From the NCBI RefSeq assembly GCF_001039355.2, contig NW_019775711.1, positions 64,001 to 91,719 on the forward strand: 27,719 nt of DNA, read 5' to 3'. The stretch comes from Lingula anatina (lineage: Eukaryota; Brachiopoda; Lingulata; Lingulida; Lingulidae). Of the stretch, positions 1 to 9,957 are shown one piece after another. The notes beneath the pieces were generated by a model. That model worked only from the letters and a program-made list of their open reading frames with translations, ran no database searches and had not been told where the DNA came from. Position numbers and translations under genes: made by a program. Positions within the stretch are counted from its first letter, which is position 1, and each line of letters begins with the position of its first letter.

Positions 1-116
1 TATCTAGTTAATTACTGTTAATTTTTACTTAATTTTTTGTCTAATATTATGTTGGCTCTGACAAGGGTGGATGAGACCGTGTGTGCATGTACGCATGCAT
101 TCATGTTTGTATGGGT

Positions 117-174
<58 letters not shown>

Positions 175-467
175 AAGAGAGAGAGGGAACTATATGTGTG
201 TTTGGCTATGCTTGTCTTTGTTTGTGTGTGTGTGTGTGTATGTGTGTGCATCTTTGTGTATGCATGGTTGTGTAGGCATGTGTGTGTTTGTGTGTGAGAG
301 AAAGAGACAGAGAGGGAACTAAAAGGAACCAGCCTTACTCCCAAAAGTGCCTTGGTAAATGTATGCTGCCTAACAATCTCTGGAATGTTTCTGCCTTATT
401 TTGCTATAGAAGGGAAGTGAGCTTCAATCTTTCTTCTGTTATCTTTCAATTCTCAGTGTAGCTACAG
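1..467. other. Intron sequence with GT microsatellite
   Basis: This stretch precedes the first recognisable exon at 468 and is most likely intron of the ANKMY1-like gene, whose earlier exons lie left of the window. It holds a long GT tract at about 124-171, a GA-rich run just after it, and a second shorter GT tract at about 222-250. Open frames across it on both strands are pure dinucleotide translations and are not genes. Confidence 0.6.
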
Positions 468-3400
468 GGGTGATGGCTCTCGAGGAGAGCGAAGCACGGC
501 ATCTTCTGTCGCCAGCCAAACGCAAAGCACAGCAGACAAAAGTCAGGTTCGGGTCTTTTCAGTCTTGTCATGCTGCCAGGCTATTGCCATCACTATTGCT
601 GGGCTGCCTCATATCACTGCAACATTGTATCACCGCTGTGAATGTTTTTGATGAAAGGCAATGCATGATTGTATCACCGCTGTATATGCCAATGCTGCTG
701 TTGTTGAATCACTGTTGCAGTTGTGAATGTTTTTGTTGAGCCACCAATACCTACATGATTGCTTTACTGCTGTGTACATGTATACTGATATTGCTATTGC
801 TACATTACATCACTGTAAGTTGTGATTGTTCTTGAAGACTGGCCAGCACATGATGTTGGTGTTGTCTCTGTAACAATGCTGCTATCATTGTTCATGATAA
901 ACAACAATACTGTCAGCTGACTGTTGAAGACATGAAGATAATGCATCTTGATTCTGCCCTGTGTTATAATTTAATAATTGCTCAACATGCCCACCTTAGG
1001 TTTCATTCAAGCTTTACTGGAAACCTCTTCTTTCAAGAGTTTCTTTATGTTCCCAGTTAAATCATAATCCCAGGGTGCTCAGAGCATCTCAGCAGTGCAG
1101 TTTGAAGAATATCACAATTTACTTTTAAATTGTTTTTTGATGGGCCACATTGGGTCCAAAGTAACACATTTTATCATTTAGGCAGATCATTTATAATATA
1201 ATGTATTATATATAATAATATGTTCCTCTTATTTTGTATTGCTATACTTCACTTTAAGTGAGAAGTGGGCAGTTTAAAGTAAAATCTGATTTTATTCCTA
1301 CTGCATGCTGCAACATTGTATATATGATTTGTATATATTGTATACAATTGTATAAATTGTCTATGCATTTGCATATGTTTTATATACATTTGTATACATT
1401 GTATAGTTTTGAATGATGATTGTGATGCACCATGTGTATAACATACTTGATTACCAGTCAATCCAATAATCCTAGCTTTTGTCTGCCATGAACTAATGCT
1501 TTTATTATTAATGATTTATTTTCTGAAGGAACAAGAAGAATTCACTTATAAAGGGCATGCGTGTCAGGTGATTCTTGCTTTATTGTAATAATTGCACGCA
1601 TAGCACTGCTAGCACGCTCTGTGAATTATCTGGAATAAGATGTATACAGACATTTTACAGCAACCCATGACGGGATTCCAGCACAACTACTGCAATATGA
1701 GGCACTGTTACGGTGTTTACTCACAAAATTTACACAAAATTATCAATATCTCTAAAGATGCTGCTTTGATGTTACTATGTGGGAAAAATGAATAAAAAGG
1801 AAATTGATGGGGATTCAGAAATTTCAGAAAGATGATGAAATATAACTCTTTCTATCTTTTTTTTTTTTCTAACTTGAATAATTAAAAAATTTGTGAGTAA
1901 TACTTATAGTGCCATGCACATTAGAATAACATGTAGCACACTGTTGGTTGACAGCAAACACAGATTAGATAATAAGCTAGCACTTCGGTATTGAATATAT
2001 ATACTAGACCTACTTGTATGCTAGATCCCAATGTATGGTGTTGTTTTTTAATTTGCGACATGCTGCAGGACATTGTAGATACATGTACCAGTACAATGTA
2101 CACGGTGTAGTTTGCACAGAACCTTTGACAGTAGAAATATACATAGAGTCAAAACAACCTGTGTGTACTTTTAAATGCTTTTTGGTATAATTCTGGGTAA
2201 TTTAATAAGGATGGCTCAATATCACAAACCAGACGTGACTGGAAAGCTTAACTACATGCAAAACGGTATGCATGTTTTATTGCCAGAGCACAAAATAAGA
2301 CCCATAAGGTATAAATATGGATTTTACTTACAGATGGTAGGAATTGGGTTTTAGAGCTAGACAATTTTTCAAATTTTATTGGGGGGGGGGGGGGTAATAT
2401 ACCTGTACTTCGCCTTCTCCCATGTACTAGCAAAATCCACCTTAGATTGCAGTGTTGTTTGTTGTAGCATGGAGTGATCATGAGCACATATAGATTGAAG
2501 AACATAAAACTACTGACTATTATTATTACAGGTTAATAGAAAGCACTAGACTACCAATGGATGTCACAGAGTTGTTTTTATATAATGATGTGATACACAT
2601 AAACAAGAGATGGGTTCATTTAGCAACTTAAAAAAGTGTACAAGATATATATATTACATACATGTAGTGTTTGATTGTTGTAACATAACTGTAGTACATA
2701 ATCTCAGTCTGAAAGAAAAGTTTCTTCATTTTAAATATGCCCTTACTAGAACATATATTTTATGTTAATAATGTCAATTTGTGATTCTTTTTTTCTCAAT
2801 ATTTAGGAAACCTTTACTGAAATACTGCTACGAATGCGGTCGATCAGTAGGTGTGCGCCTGTCCGTGTGCACGCGGTGTAAGGAGGTGTACTACTGCAGC
2901 AAAGCGTGCAAGCTGAAGGCGTGGAATGCGCGACACAAAGAGGAGTGTGTGCGTGTTGGAGGTGAGTAAACAGGAGGGCATGCACAAACCAACGACTGGC
3001 ACTCCCCTCCCCTTATAATAGTTACATATAGTTATAACACCAAGTCAGTTATGCCATCAGATATTGAAATTTTGCATCCAACTTATCAGTCTATTCAATT
3101 CACGTGGTCAGTGGTATTGTAATTTGGTTCCCCTCGATTAACACATTTGCACAGTATTACCCTTTATTTACAAGTGTGGATGTATAGAAAACTGTTCTGA
3201 CAAACAAACCCACAGAGTACACTTTGCTTGCCCCTTGTAACTTATACACTTATGGATCGAATATGCCATTTTGTGCATGTTACATGAAGAGTCAAGTTAT
3301 TAGACAGTGTTTCAGCTACATGAAAATAGTCAGAAGGTTCATTAGTCCAAAGATTCATTGGTCTGGCAGTTAACTTTTGGACCAAGATTTCAGCTTATCA

Positions 3401-4758
3401 TAAAGAAAAAAGAAATGTCCACAAGACTTGTACAAGATACAGGGGCGGATCCAAAGATATTTACTGACAGGCTTCCACATCATCTTAATTGATCCACCTT
3501 CCATTTTAGACCATCTTCCGACAAAAAAATTAGATACCCGTCAATGTAAAATGTAAAAATCTGACCGTCTTCTGGAAGACCCAGAAGACGGCTTAAATCC
3601 GCCCCTGAGATAGGTCAACAATAATTCAATGTACTGGTTGATTAAATGGGTTACACATTACCTGAAACCTCCTATATATTTATGATCTATCATTTTCTCC
3701 TCTATGTCACCTAGGTCCAGCTCATCTCATATATATATATATATATGATCTATCACTCTTTCTCCATATAACCTAGGTCCAGCCACCAGTCCCACCACCA
3801 AGGCAGGTCGTATTGACAGCCCCACGCCTGCCACAAACCCAGACAGAGGGGCGCCGGTTACCGTAGACCAACTAACCAGGGATAAAGATGCACAGAAGAT
3901 TAAAGTAAGTGGGGAAATGCTTTGTATAGGAGTAGATTTTCATTTGAATTGTATTAAATGAGTATAATTATTGGATCATATGCTCTGTGATATCTAGACT
4001 TCAACATATGCCAGTAAACACACATGCAAAAAAAAAAAAAAAAAAAAGCAATATGTAATCATGGATGTCCTTTTATGACAGTATACTGTACATATACTGG
4101 AAAATGCATTGTTTAACAATTATACTTTGTTTTGATTTGTCTTATATACAACTGATGTACAAACACTCAGCAATATGTGCAGTATTTAGTGTAAAAGCAC
4201 AGGAAGACATTATTTTAAGATATTGTCATAATCAGCTGATCATGAGGTTTTAGAGTTTGATTCTCCTCAGTAATGATAACATAAACTGGTATCACAAGTT
4301 GTAAAACTGGAGTCTTACATGATGTGATTATGAGGAATGTTAGAAAATAATCTCGGATCAAACATAGAATACCAATACTGTCATACTAGTACTGAGTACA
4401 ACTCTCTAACACAGTTTCATGGTTGTAACACAGTCAGCTTGAACATGTGTCACAACTGTCACTGACAGTTTGTAAATATTGTTACATGATTGCCCTTGCT
4501 CACATCAGATAAATGCCATAATACAGAGTAGTATCAATAACATCACAATCTGTGCACACACTAAGAATGAAGACGTTATTTACAATATACCCCACTATGT
4601 GTCTCCAGGTCCCTGTGCAAGGTCGCAGCCACAGTGCCAAGGTAAGGCAGCAGGTCCATGCAGGAAAGGATGGGGAATCCACGGGGAACTGGTCCCTGGA
4701 TGAACTTCAACGCCTCAAACAGAAGTATGGGAAAGTGGATAACTATAGCTTTGAGTGA
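468..4758 (+). CDS. ANKMY1: ANKMY1-like MYND zinc-finger protein, C-terminal exons (partial)
   Basis: Four exons join in frame: 468-546 (ends phase 2), 2807-2961 (ends phase 1), 3777-3904 (ends phase 0), and 4609-4758 with stop TGA. Acceptors are ctacag, atttag, acctag and ctccag. Donors are GTTCGG (weak), GTGAGT and GTAAGT. The second exon encodes a MYND zinc finger starting [14 protein letters not shown], with Cys/His pairs C-x2-C, C-x2-C, YYCS-x-AC and H-x3-C. MYND fingers bind proline-rich partner peptides. Downstream is a Pro/Thr-rich linker and a tail ending DNYSFE after [15 protein letters not shown]. The finger starting FKYC/KYC-x2-CGRSVGVRL and its C-terminal position fit ANKMY1, an ankyrin-repeat/MYND protein whose ankyrin exons would lie upstream, outside this window. 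Assignment to ANKMY1 rests on recalled family features and is less certain than the MYND call. The 5' part is missing because of the window edge. Confidence 0.65.
1701..1913. mobile_element. Candidate 213-bp MITE-like inverted-repeat element
   Basis: The left end begins GGCACTGTTACGGTGTTTAC, followed by TCACAAAATTT. The right end, read on the minus strand, begins GGCACTATAAGTATTACTCA, followed by CAAATTT. The two termini are imperfect inverted repeats of about 30 bp. The interior is AT-rich and has no ORF. Target duplication is not clear (ATGA before, ATGC after). It lies in an intron of the ANKMY1-like gene. The superfamily is not assigned. Confidence 0.45.
2381..2394. repeat. 14-base poly-G tract
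   Basis: An uninterrupted run of 14 G follows AAATTTTATT inside the large ANKMY1-like intron. Read on the minus strand it gives a short proline run in an otherwise unsupported frame. It probably varies in length. Confidence 0.9.
3440..3607. mobile_element. 168-bp non-autonomous DNA transposon, hAT-like termini
   Basis: The left end is CAGGGGCGGATCCAAAG. The right end read on the minus strand is CAGGGGCGGATTTAAGCC, so the first 11 bases match exactly. AGATA directly flanks both ends (3435-3439 and 3608-3612), consistent with a 5-bp target duplication. CAGGGGCGGAT-type termini are typical of hAT-family MITEs. hAT duplications are usually 8 bp, with some groups at 5 bp. Internally 3565-3575 and 3581-3591 form a perfect 11-bp hairpin stem with a 5-base loop. 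It sits in the intron just before the third ANKMY1-like exon. Confidence 0.75.
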
Positions 4759-7451
4759 TGTGGTGCTAGTGCTCAACAACCTTGAGTGACCTTGACCTTT
4801 GACCTTGGTCATAACCCTGGACTTGGCTTTCACTTTAACCCTTGAACTGAACAGGAGCCTTATTCCAGACCTTGACCTTGCTTTTAATTTTGAACTTGAC
4901 ATTGGCCTTGACCTTAACTGACCTTGACCTGGAAATCAGCAATAACCTTGCATGCTTGGAGGTTGACCAATGCTTTTTTTTTTTTTTTGAATTTGTACTT
5001 GATATTTTATTCTTATTTTACACTGCAATTACATGTATTTTGCTTCATTCTTAATTTGGTCTAAACTGAATTTTTTGCAATGCAAGTAACCCAAGTACAC
5101 AGCTTATGAAATGTATATGTATCTCAGTAAACAGAGTGAAATTGGGGGTAGAACTGGGAACACACGTGCACTGCTTCTCTGCACTGTAACAATCTACTGC
5201 ATTTGTTAACTTGGTGCAAAAACTTGGTATTTGGTGACACACAAAAAAATCTAGTTTACAGTTTTTAATATGATTACATGTATGGTATATAGGAAGTGTA
5301 TGGAGCTGTGATTGTTTATTGTTATTATTATCATTATTATTTACTGGAAATAGTATTGTAAGTGTCAACGTGGTTATTGCTTTAACATCATTGTTAAGTA
5401 TTTTTAAAGCTACTATTTATGTCAATGACACAATGATGTGACTTATTTTTCTGTTTTAATATAACTGTGGTATGGATTGTTTTATTGTTTTGACTTTAAT
5501 TTGTTATTAATAACCATACTGTTGATTTTTGTACAGTGTCACGTAACTGAATTCTTTTAAACAAAACCTATTGTGGATGATAATCTGTTTCGTATTGTTA
5601 ATAATACTTTTTTTCTGTAAAATGTAAATATTAAATTAAAATGTAATTTTTATATTTATGTTTTATTATTTATAAGTGCAGTATTTAAACCATGAATGTC
5701 AGTATAAATACTCTCTCAAATGGATTTTTTTACTAGTCATATCTGAAGGTTGATTTAATATGGAAAATAAGAAAGCAAGATAGCAATGAGATGTAATGCT
5801 TGTTTGGAAATTTGCACAACATTTGGCATTGCACAATCTAAGTTTGTCTCTGGCTTAAAGCATTGTTTAATCACAATTTATTATTTTTCTCTGACTTATT
5901 ATACCCAACATATTTGCACTTTGTTATAAAATTAGCTTGTGTACTATACTTTTTCAAAATGCTGTTTTTTCCTTATTTTAAGGAGCCTTGAACAACATTT
6001 GTACTTCCTTTTGTCAATTTTGTTATCTAGTGAGTACAAATAATCAATCGCTGCATGTACATCTAAATAAGGAAGTGATGATAATTAATGAAAGCCATTT
6101 CTTTTATTAATGCTTATTTATTTTACAAGGTAATGGATAGAAGTTGACACATGCTTGGTGGAAAAGAACATTGAAGATTTGGAGGCATTCCGTAGTGACA
6201 AATCCTGCCGTTGTTGTGGTGAAGCACATTGTGTTGAGACTGTCACACCTAGCACAATCCAAATCTGATTTCGTGCGAGTCGTGTGATTCCGTCTCACTC
6301 GAAAAAAAAAAACGATTTAGCTTCGGGATCAGTCGACGAGGGTCGCAGTACAATCACAACTGATTTGTTCGCTGTTTCACTTATGCATATTGGGTAATCT
6401 ATGCTGTTGGTGCAGTGATTAAAATGATGGAATAAATATTGTGGATTGTTATATAAAATTTTGTTATACGTTGTGATGATGCATTGGTCTCTGAACTAAT
6501 AAAATGTGTCGATAAAGGTGAAAAAAGGGAAAAAATGTTTTTTTTTGTCTTAAAGGATCTATGATTGTTTACTTAAATTTGCTAGTTTTGCTTACATGCT
6601 TTGCAGAAAAAGACAAAAGATATCTAGACCATTCAATGTTTGTTGAATGATGTAACCTCAGAAAATAAAATGTATTTTTCCTTGCACTTACTGGTGTACC
6701 TATGTTTCTTATAAGGTAATTTTTGGCACCACAAATAAAATAAATGGTTTTTCATTAAAAGTCCACGAGGGTTCTGAACGATATTCTATACCATGTATCA
6801 GAACTAAGTAAATTTAATTCCATAATTATGGCTGTTTATGCTGCAATTTTATACCAAGTCACCGCCATATACATGTACCAATATGTTTTCACATACCCAA
6901 CTTCAACAAGCCTGTTTTCATTGTGCGTGAATGAAAAATATGAAGAGATCAAATGTGAAGATTCTCCCTGTCCTTGAAGGGCCGATGGAACGACAATTAC
7001 ATAATCCTTCTGCACGGTAAACTAATCGATGCAAAGTAGCAGTGAAAAAGTAGAAAAAATATGGCATGGCATTGGGAGCAAAAAGTTGGAAATCTGCTGA
7101 TAGTCGCGAAAAATTTCATCCCCAAACAGGCATCGCTAATAACGTGTACCACAAAAACAAAATGGCCTGTCCTTGCAGTCAATGTGGAGTTAATAGTATA
7201 GAACGAGCTTAGATATAAAGGTGCATTAAATATAATTTTATTAAAGCCAATGGGGAAAAGTATATATGCAAACTGTACAGATATTTCTCTACAAATAATC
7301 ATGGCATTAGAAAGAACTAGACTGCAAAAATGTCAAACATTTTCTAAAAAAGTTTAAATGCAAGCCTTTCTGAATAGGTTCATCAGCTTGCATTGGCTAT
7401 AATATATCCAAACTGATTTGGTTAAATTCCTACTAAGATTCTTCCCCCCAA

Positions 7452-7492
<41 letters not shown>

Positions 7493-7886
7493 ATAATAAT
7501 AATTACAGGAATGATGTTTTGTAACCTGATTAGTCTACAGATTCAGTCAGTCATAGTTACATGTAGGTATGATACAGAAAAAATGAAACAAGGATGAGTC
7601 TTCCACTTTTTAATGAAAAAATATCTGAAACTATGGTAGGGTAGGGTAAAGGGTCACAGCAGTGATCTCAAATATTTTTTGGTTCACAAAAAGTCCGAAA
7701 TTCGATGAAAGTAGAAAAAATCTCGCTTCTGCTGATATCCGGAATCCTTCAAATTCAAACTTGCCACGAATTATATTTGTCCAGATTTCTTAACAAATTA
7801 TGTACTGATAAAAATTATACACTTGCCTTTTTCACAAGAGAACAACATTAACCAGATTTATTAATGTCTATTCTTCAAATGTGAAC
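4759..7886. other. 3' UTR and intergenic DNA, no supported gene
   Basis: After the TGACCTTGACC cluster this is AT-rich sequence without convincing coding signal. ATTAAA-type words near 5630 and AATAAA at 6431-6436 are possible polyadenylation signals for the ANKMY1-like gene. A 34-base A tract at 7457-7490 runs into a short TAA microsatellite. A CpG-richer patch at about 6240-6370 has no supported ORF. From about 7340 the sequence is homologous to DNA beginning near 24720. Confidence 0.5.
4787..4932. repeat. Degenerate TGACCTTGACC repeat cluster in 3' UTR
   Basis: The first 150 or so bases after the ANKMY1-like stop are built of degenerate TTGACC/CTTGACC units. TGACCTTGA, the complement of the extended nuclear-receptor half-site TCAAGGTCA, is exact at 4787-4795 and 4919-4927. 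TGACCTTTGACCT at 4793-4805 is a perfect DR1 arrangement. The cluster lies in the likely 3' UTR, so a decayed minisatellite is the simplest reading. Enhancer function is only a possibility. Confidence 0.6.
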
Positions 7887-8540
7887 ATGGTAGAAGATGC
7901 AGATGCAGCCATGAATAAAAGTGTTTTGAAGCCGCTGTCAAGGTGGCTTGACATAAACACCCCACAGTCGGTGCTGGTATTTACACGCTATAAACCTCCA
8001 AAATAACAACAAAGGCAGTCTGCTTTTCAAGGTCGCGTCACTAAGCACTACCTATGTAAACAAAAACAATGGAAAAACCCACACAAAGAGTAAAACTTGT
8101 ATTTGGCACAGGACTCAGTGAATGTTTTTGCGTCCTCTCTTAGGTCATACAAAGTTAACGTTAAGTAAGAGGTAGATGCATGTGCAGGTAAGAGAAAAAT
8201 ATTTTTTCATTACTGCCTATTGGATAAATAGAAATTTTAGTATAATCCAACTTTTACTTAACTTAAGATTTAAACTATACAGAGTGTCTTTTTACACGCA
8301 TAAAAGCGTCTTTTACCTGGACAGGTGCCATGATTTTATTCTAAAATATATATATGTGCAATCTATCTTGATTTAACACTCCAATTTCAGATCATAGCCT
8401 TGTCATTAAGAAGATCAACAGTGAAACCTCAGTGGAGGTCAGTTGGGACATCTCAGAGGCAGCAACCTTGGGAAAACCTGAAAAACTGCCTCATATAAAA
8501 TCTGAATTTCAAGCAGAGACAAATTTCTTTCAGGTGAGTA
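7340..8540 (+). repeat. Left copy of a dispersed duplication
   Basis: Several blocks match, in the same order and orientation, the region from about 24720 to the right window edge. Examples are CTGATTAGTCTACAGATTC (7527-7545) with CTGATAAGTCTACAGATTC (near 24889), GCAGTCTGCTTTTC (about 8025 and 27045), GACAGGTGCCA-like sequence near 8321 and 27353, and the exon at 8391. Non-coding blocks look roughly two-thirds identical by eye, and the exon much more. The poly-A/TAA tract at 7457-7502 is absent from the right copy. Confidence 0.75.
7887..7975 (+). CDS. Possible first exon of an unrecognised gene
   Basis: A short frame opens MVEDADAAMNKSVLKPL, continues RWLDINTPQSVL, and meets a possible donor GTATTT after 7975. 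Composition and the codon run look more coding than the surroundings. However, the phase does not join directly to the 8391 exon, so an intermediate exon or a different donor would be needed. I do not recognise the sequence. Confidence 0.25.
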
Positions 8541-9207
8541 AAGACAAAATGATGTCTGTCCTCCACTTGCCCTTTTACTTTCTCCAAAACATGAGCTCGG
8601 TCTGCTTTACTAAATTCACTAGTATTTTCATGCTTGACAGCCGCTTTCTTCAATCACTGCAGTACACCCAAACCCAATATAGAGGTGCTTTTCACATGCT
8701 GAAGTGTCAAAAAAATAAAATTGAATGAATTCAAAGTTGTATTCAATTTTTTAAAAAAGATATATGTGTATAGAACAAAAATCTACGACTGTCTCAATTT
8801 AAATTCAAATTTTAATTTTTATCATGTCTTTTACGTTAAGCAAAGAGTCCTAAATAGTTTTTTAAAAATGTACGGTAACGTATGTTCCAGGTCATTGCAT
8901 TTCAATTTTTATACTGCGTACCAATATATTTTGTGGTGGCTCAGTCATGATTGATTAGACATGACGTAAGGAGGTTTTTATAAATATTTAAATTGTTACT
9001 CAAGGAGGGTCCAATTCTGTTCTTTCATTACCCGGGAAAACCACTTTTTACTTCCCAGAAAGGCACGGACCCTTCACCATATAAGGCCTAATTCTGAAAC
9101 ACCCCATTTCTGTGACTAGTGAACGTGGGTTTTCATTTTCTGTCCCTTTTTGAAACTAGAGGATCAGAGAGGCGATACCGCCTCCTGGTATTGTACCACC
9201 AGCTGGA
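8391..9207 (+). CDS. Unrecognised gene, two likely internal exons
   Basis: Exon A is 8391-8533, between acceptor aatttcag and donor GTGAGT. It is open in one frame, reading DHSLVIKKINSETSVEVSWD with the aspartate codon's first base from the previous exon, and ending ETNFFQ in phase 0. Exon B is 9160-9207, between actag and GTAAGC. It is exactly 16 codons in phase 0, reading RIREAIPPPGIVPPAG. The phases fit, and exon A is the best conserved piece of a duplicated block (second copy at 27581), which argues for past coding constraint. I do not recognise a domain. The gene probably continues upstream (perhaps 7887) and downstream, where 9435-9515 has a weak candidate frame in an incompatible phase. 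Exon B alone could be chance. Confidence 0.45.
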
Positions 9208-9957
9208 GTAAGCACATTCGTATGGTAAAAAAGAAGAAGGGGGGACACCACTTGTAGTGTTGTGGTTGACGAGCTATACAGGAAATGCAGTAAACAAGGG
9301 TTTTCATTTTTTGTAGATAATCATCATTTTTTTCCTTTTCAAGGGCAATAGTAACTATGGTTGTGTGTCTGCCATTTTGGAATATTTCACATTTTATTTC
9401 ACCACTAAATATTGCAATGTACTTTTTAATATAGCGCAACTCCTAACCCATATCAAAAACAAAAAATGGATACCACCCCCAGTATTGAGTTTGACAAGCT
9501 CTACGAAATGCAAAAAAAAAAAAAAAANTACAATTATAGCCTTTTCTACTACTATGTTTTTCAATTTATGTTCAGATTATTTCTGGTGAGCCGTCACTTA
9601 GCATTCTCAAATTCAGGGAAAATTTTTTTGTACAAAGTACTTCTAATTTCTATTTCTTGTTTAAGTCAGAAAACATTTTTCTTTCAAGCATAAAAATCTG
9701 GTTCTCTTAAACAATGCTGGACATCGGTTTTCTTGTCTATCATTTTATTACTTGCTTCATCTTCATGCATCATTCTCAGTATCTCAACAGGCATCTATTT
9801 TTATACCTAAGCCTCCAATTATGATTTACAAGTAGTGTCCCAACCTTGTTCGACTTAGATTTTCAACAAACCACACACACTTCACACAGATAGCTCTAAT
9901 AGTCATCATATCAAAAAAAGAAAAAAAAACTCCCAGTGTCACAGCTATAAGTCACTT
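9208..9957. other. Intergenic or intron sequence with an N
   Basis: No gene is supported here. A single N at 9528 follows a run of A. The segments 9225-9290 and 9450-9515 look like diverged copies of one another (GACACCACTTGTAGTGTT against GATACCACCCCCAGTATT, both followed by GACRAGCT). TTTATT at 9744-9749 reads AATAAA on the minus strand about 210 bases after the PFDN4 stop and could be its polyadenylation signal. Confidence 0.4.

Noticed and set aside
18-344. Frames with His-Thr or Val-Cys runs at the left edge
   Set aside because: Translation of the GT microsatellite.
6107-6298. 63-codon minus frame, and a Cys-rich plus-strand frame here (DKSCRCCGEAHCVE)
   Set aside because: The plus frame is only about 43 codons between stops and neither has splice or start support. 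The cysteines are suggestive but match no motif I know.
7061-7201. Plus-strand 46-residue frame starting MAWHWEQKVGNLL
   Set aside because: Too short, no neighbours or homology recalled, and chance is likely at this length.
8144-8187. Possible 44-bp exon between CTCTCTTAG and CAGGTAAGAG
   Set aside because: All three frames contain a stop codon, so it could only be non-coding.
9005-9076. Possible small inverted repeat GGAGGGTCC ... GGACCCTTC
   Set aside because: The arms are only about 9 bp with a mismatch, and there is no target duplication.
9450-9527. Frame reading PYQKQKMDTTPSIEFDKLYEMQ as an exon
   Set aside because: The phase does not match the exon at 9160-9207, it ends in poly-A and an N, and the segment looks like a degenerate repeat also present at 9225-9290.
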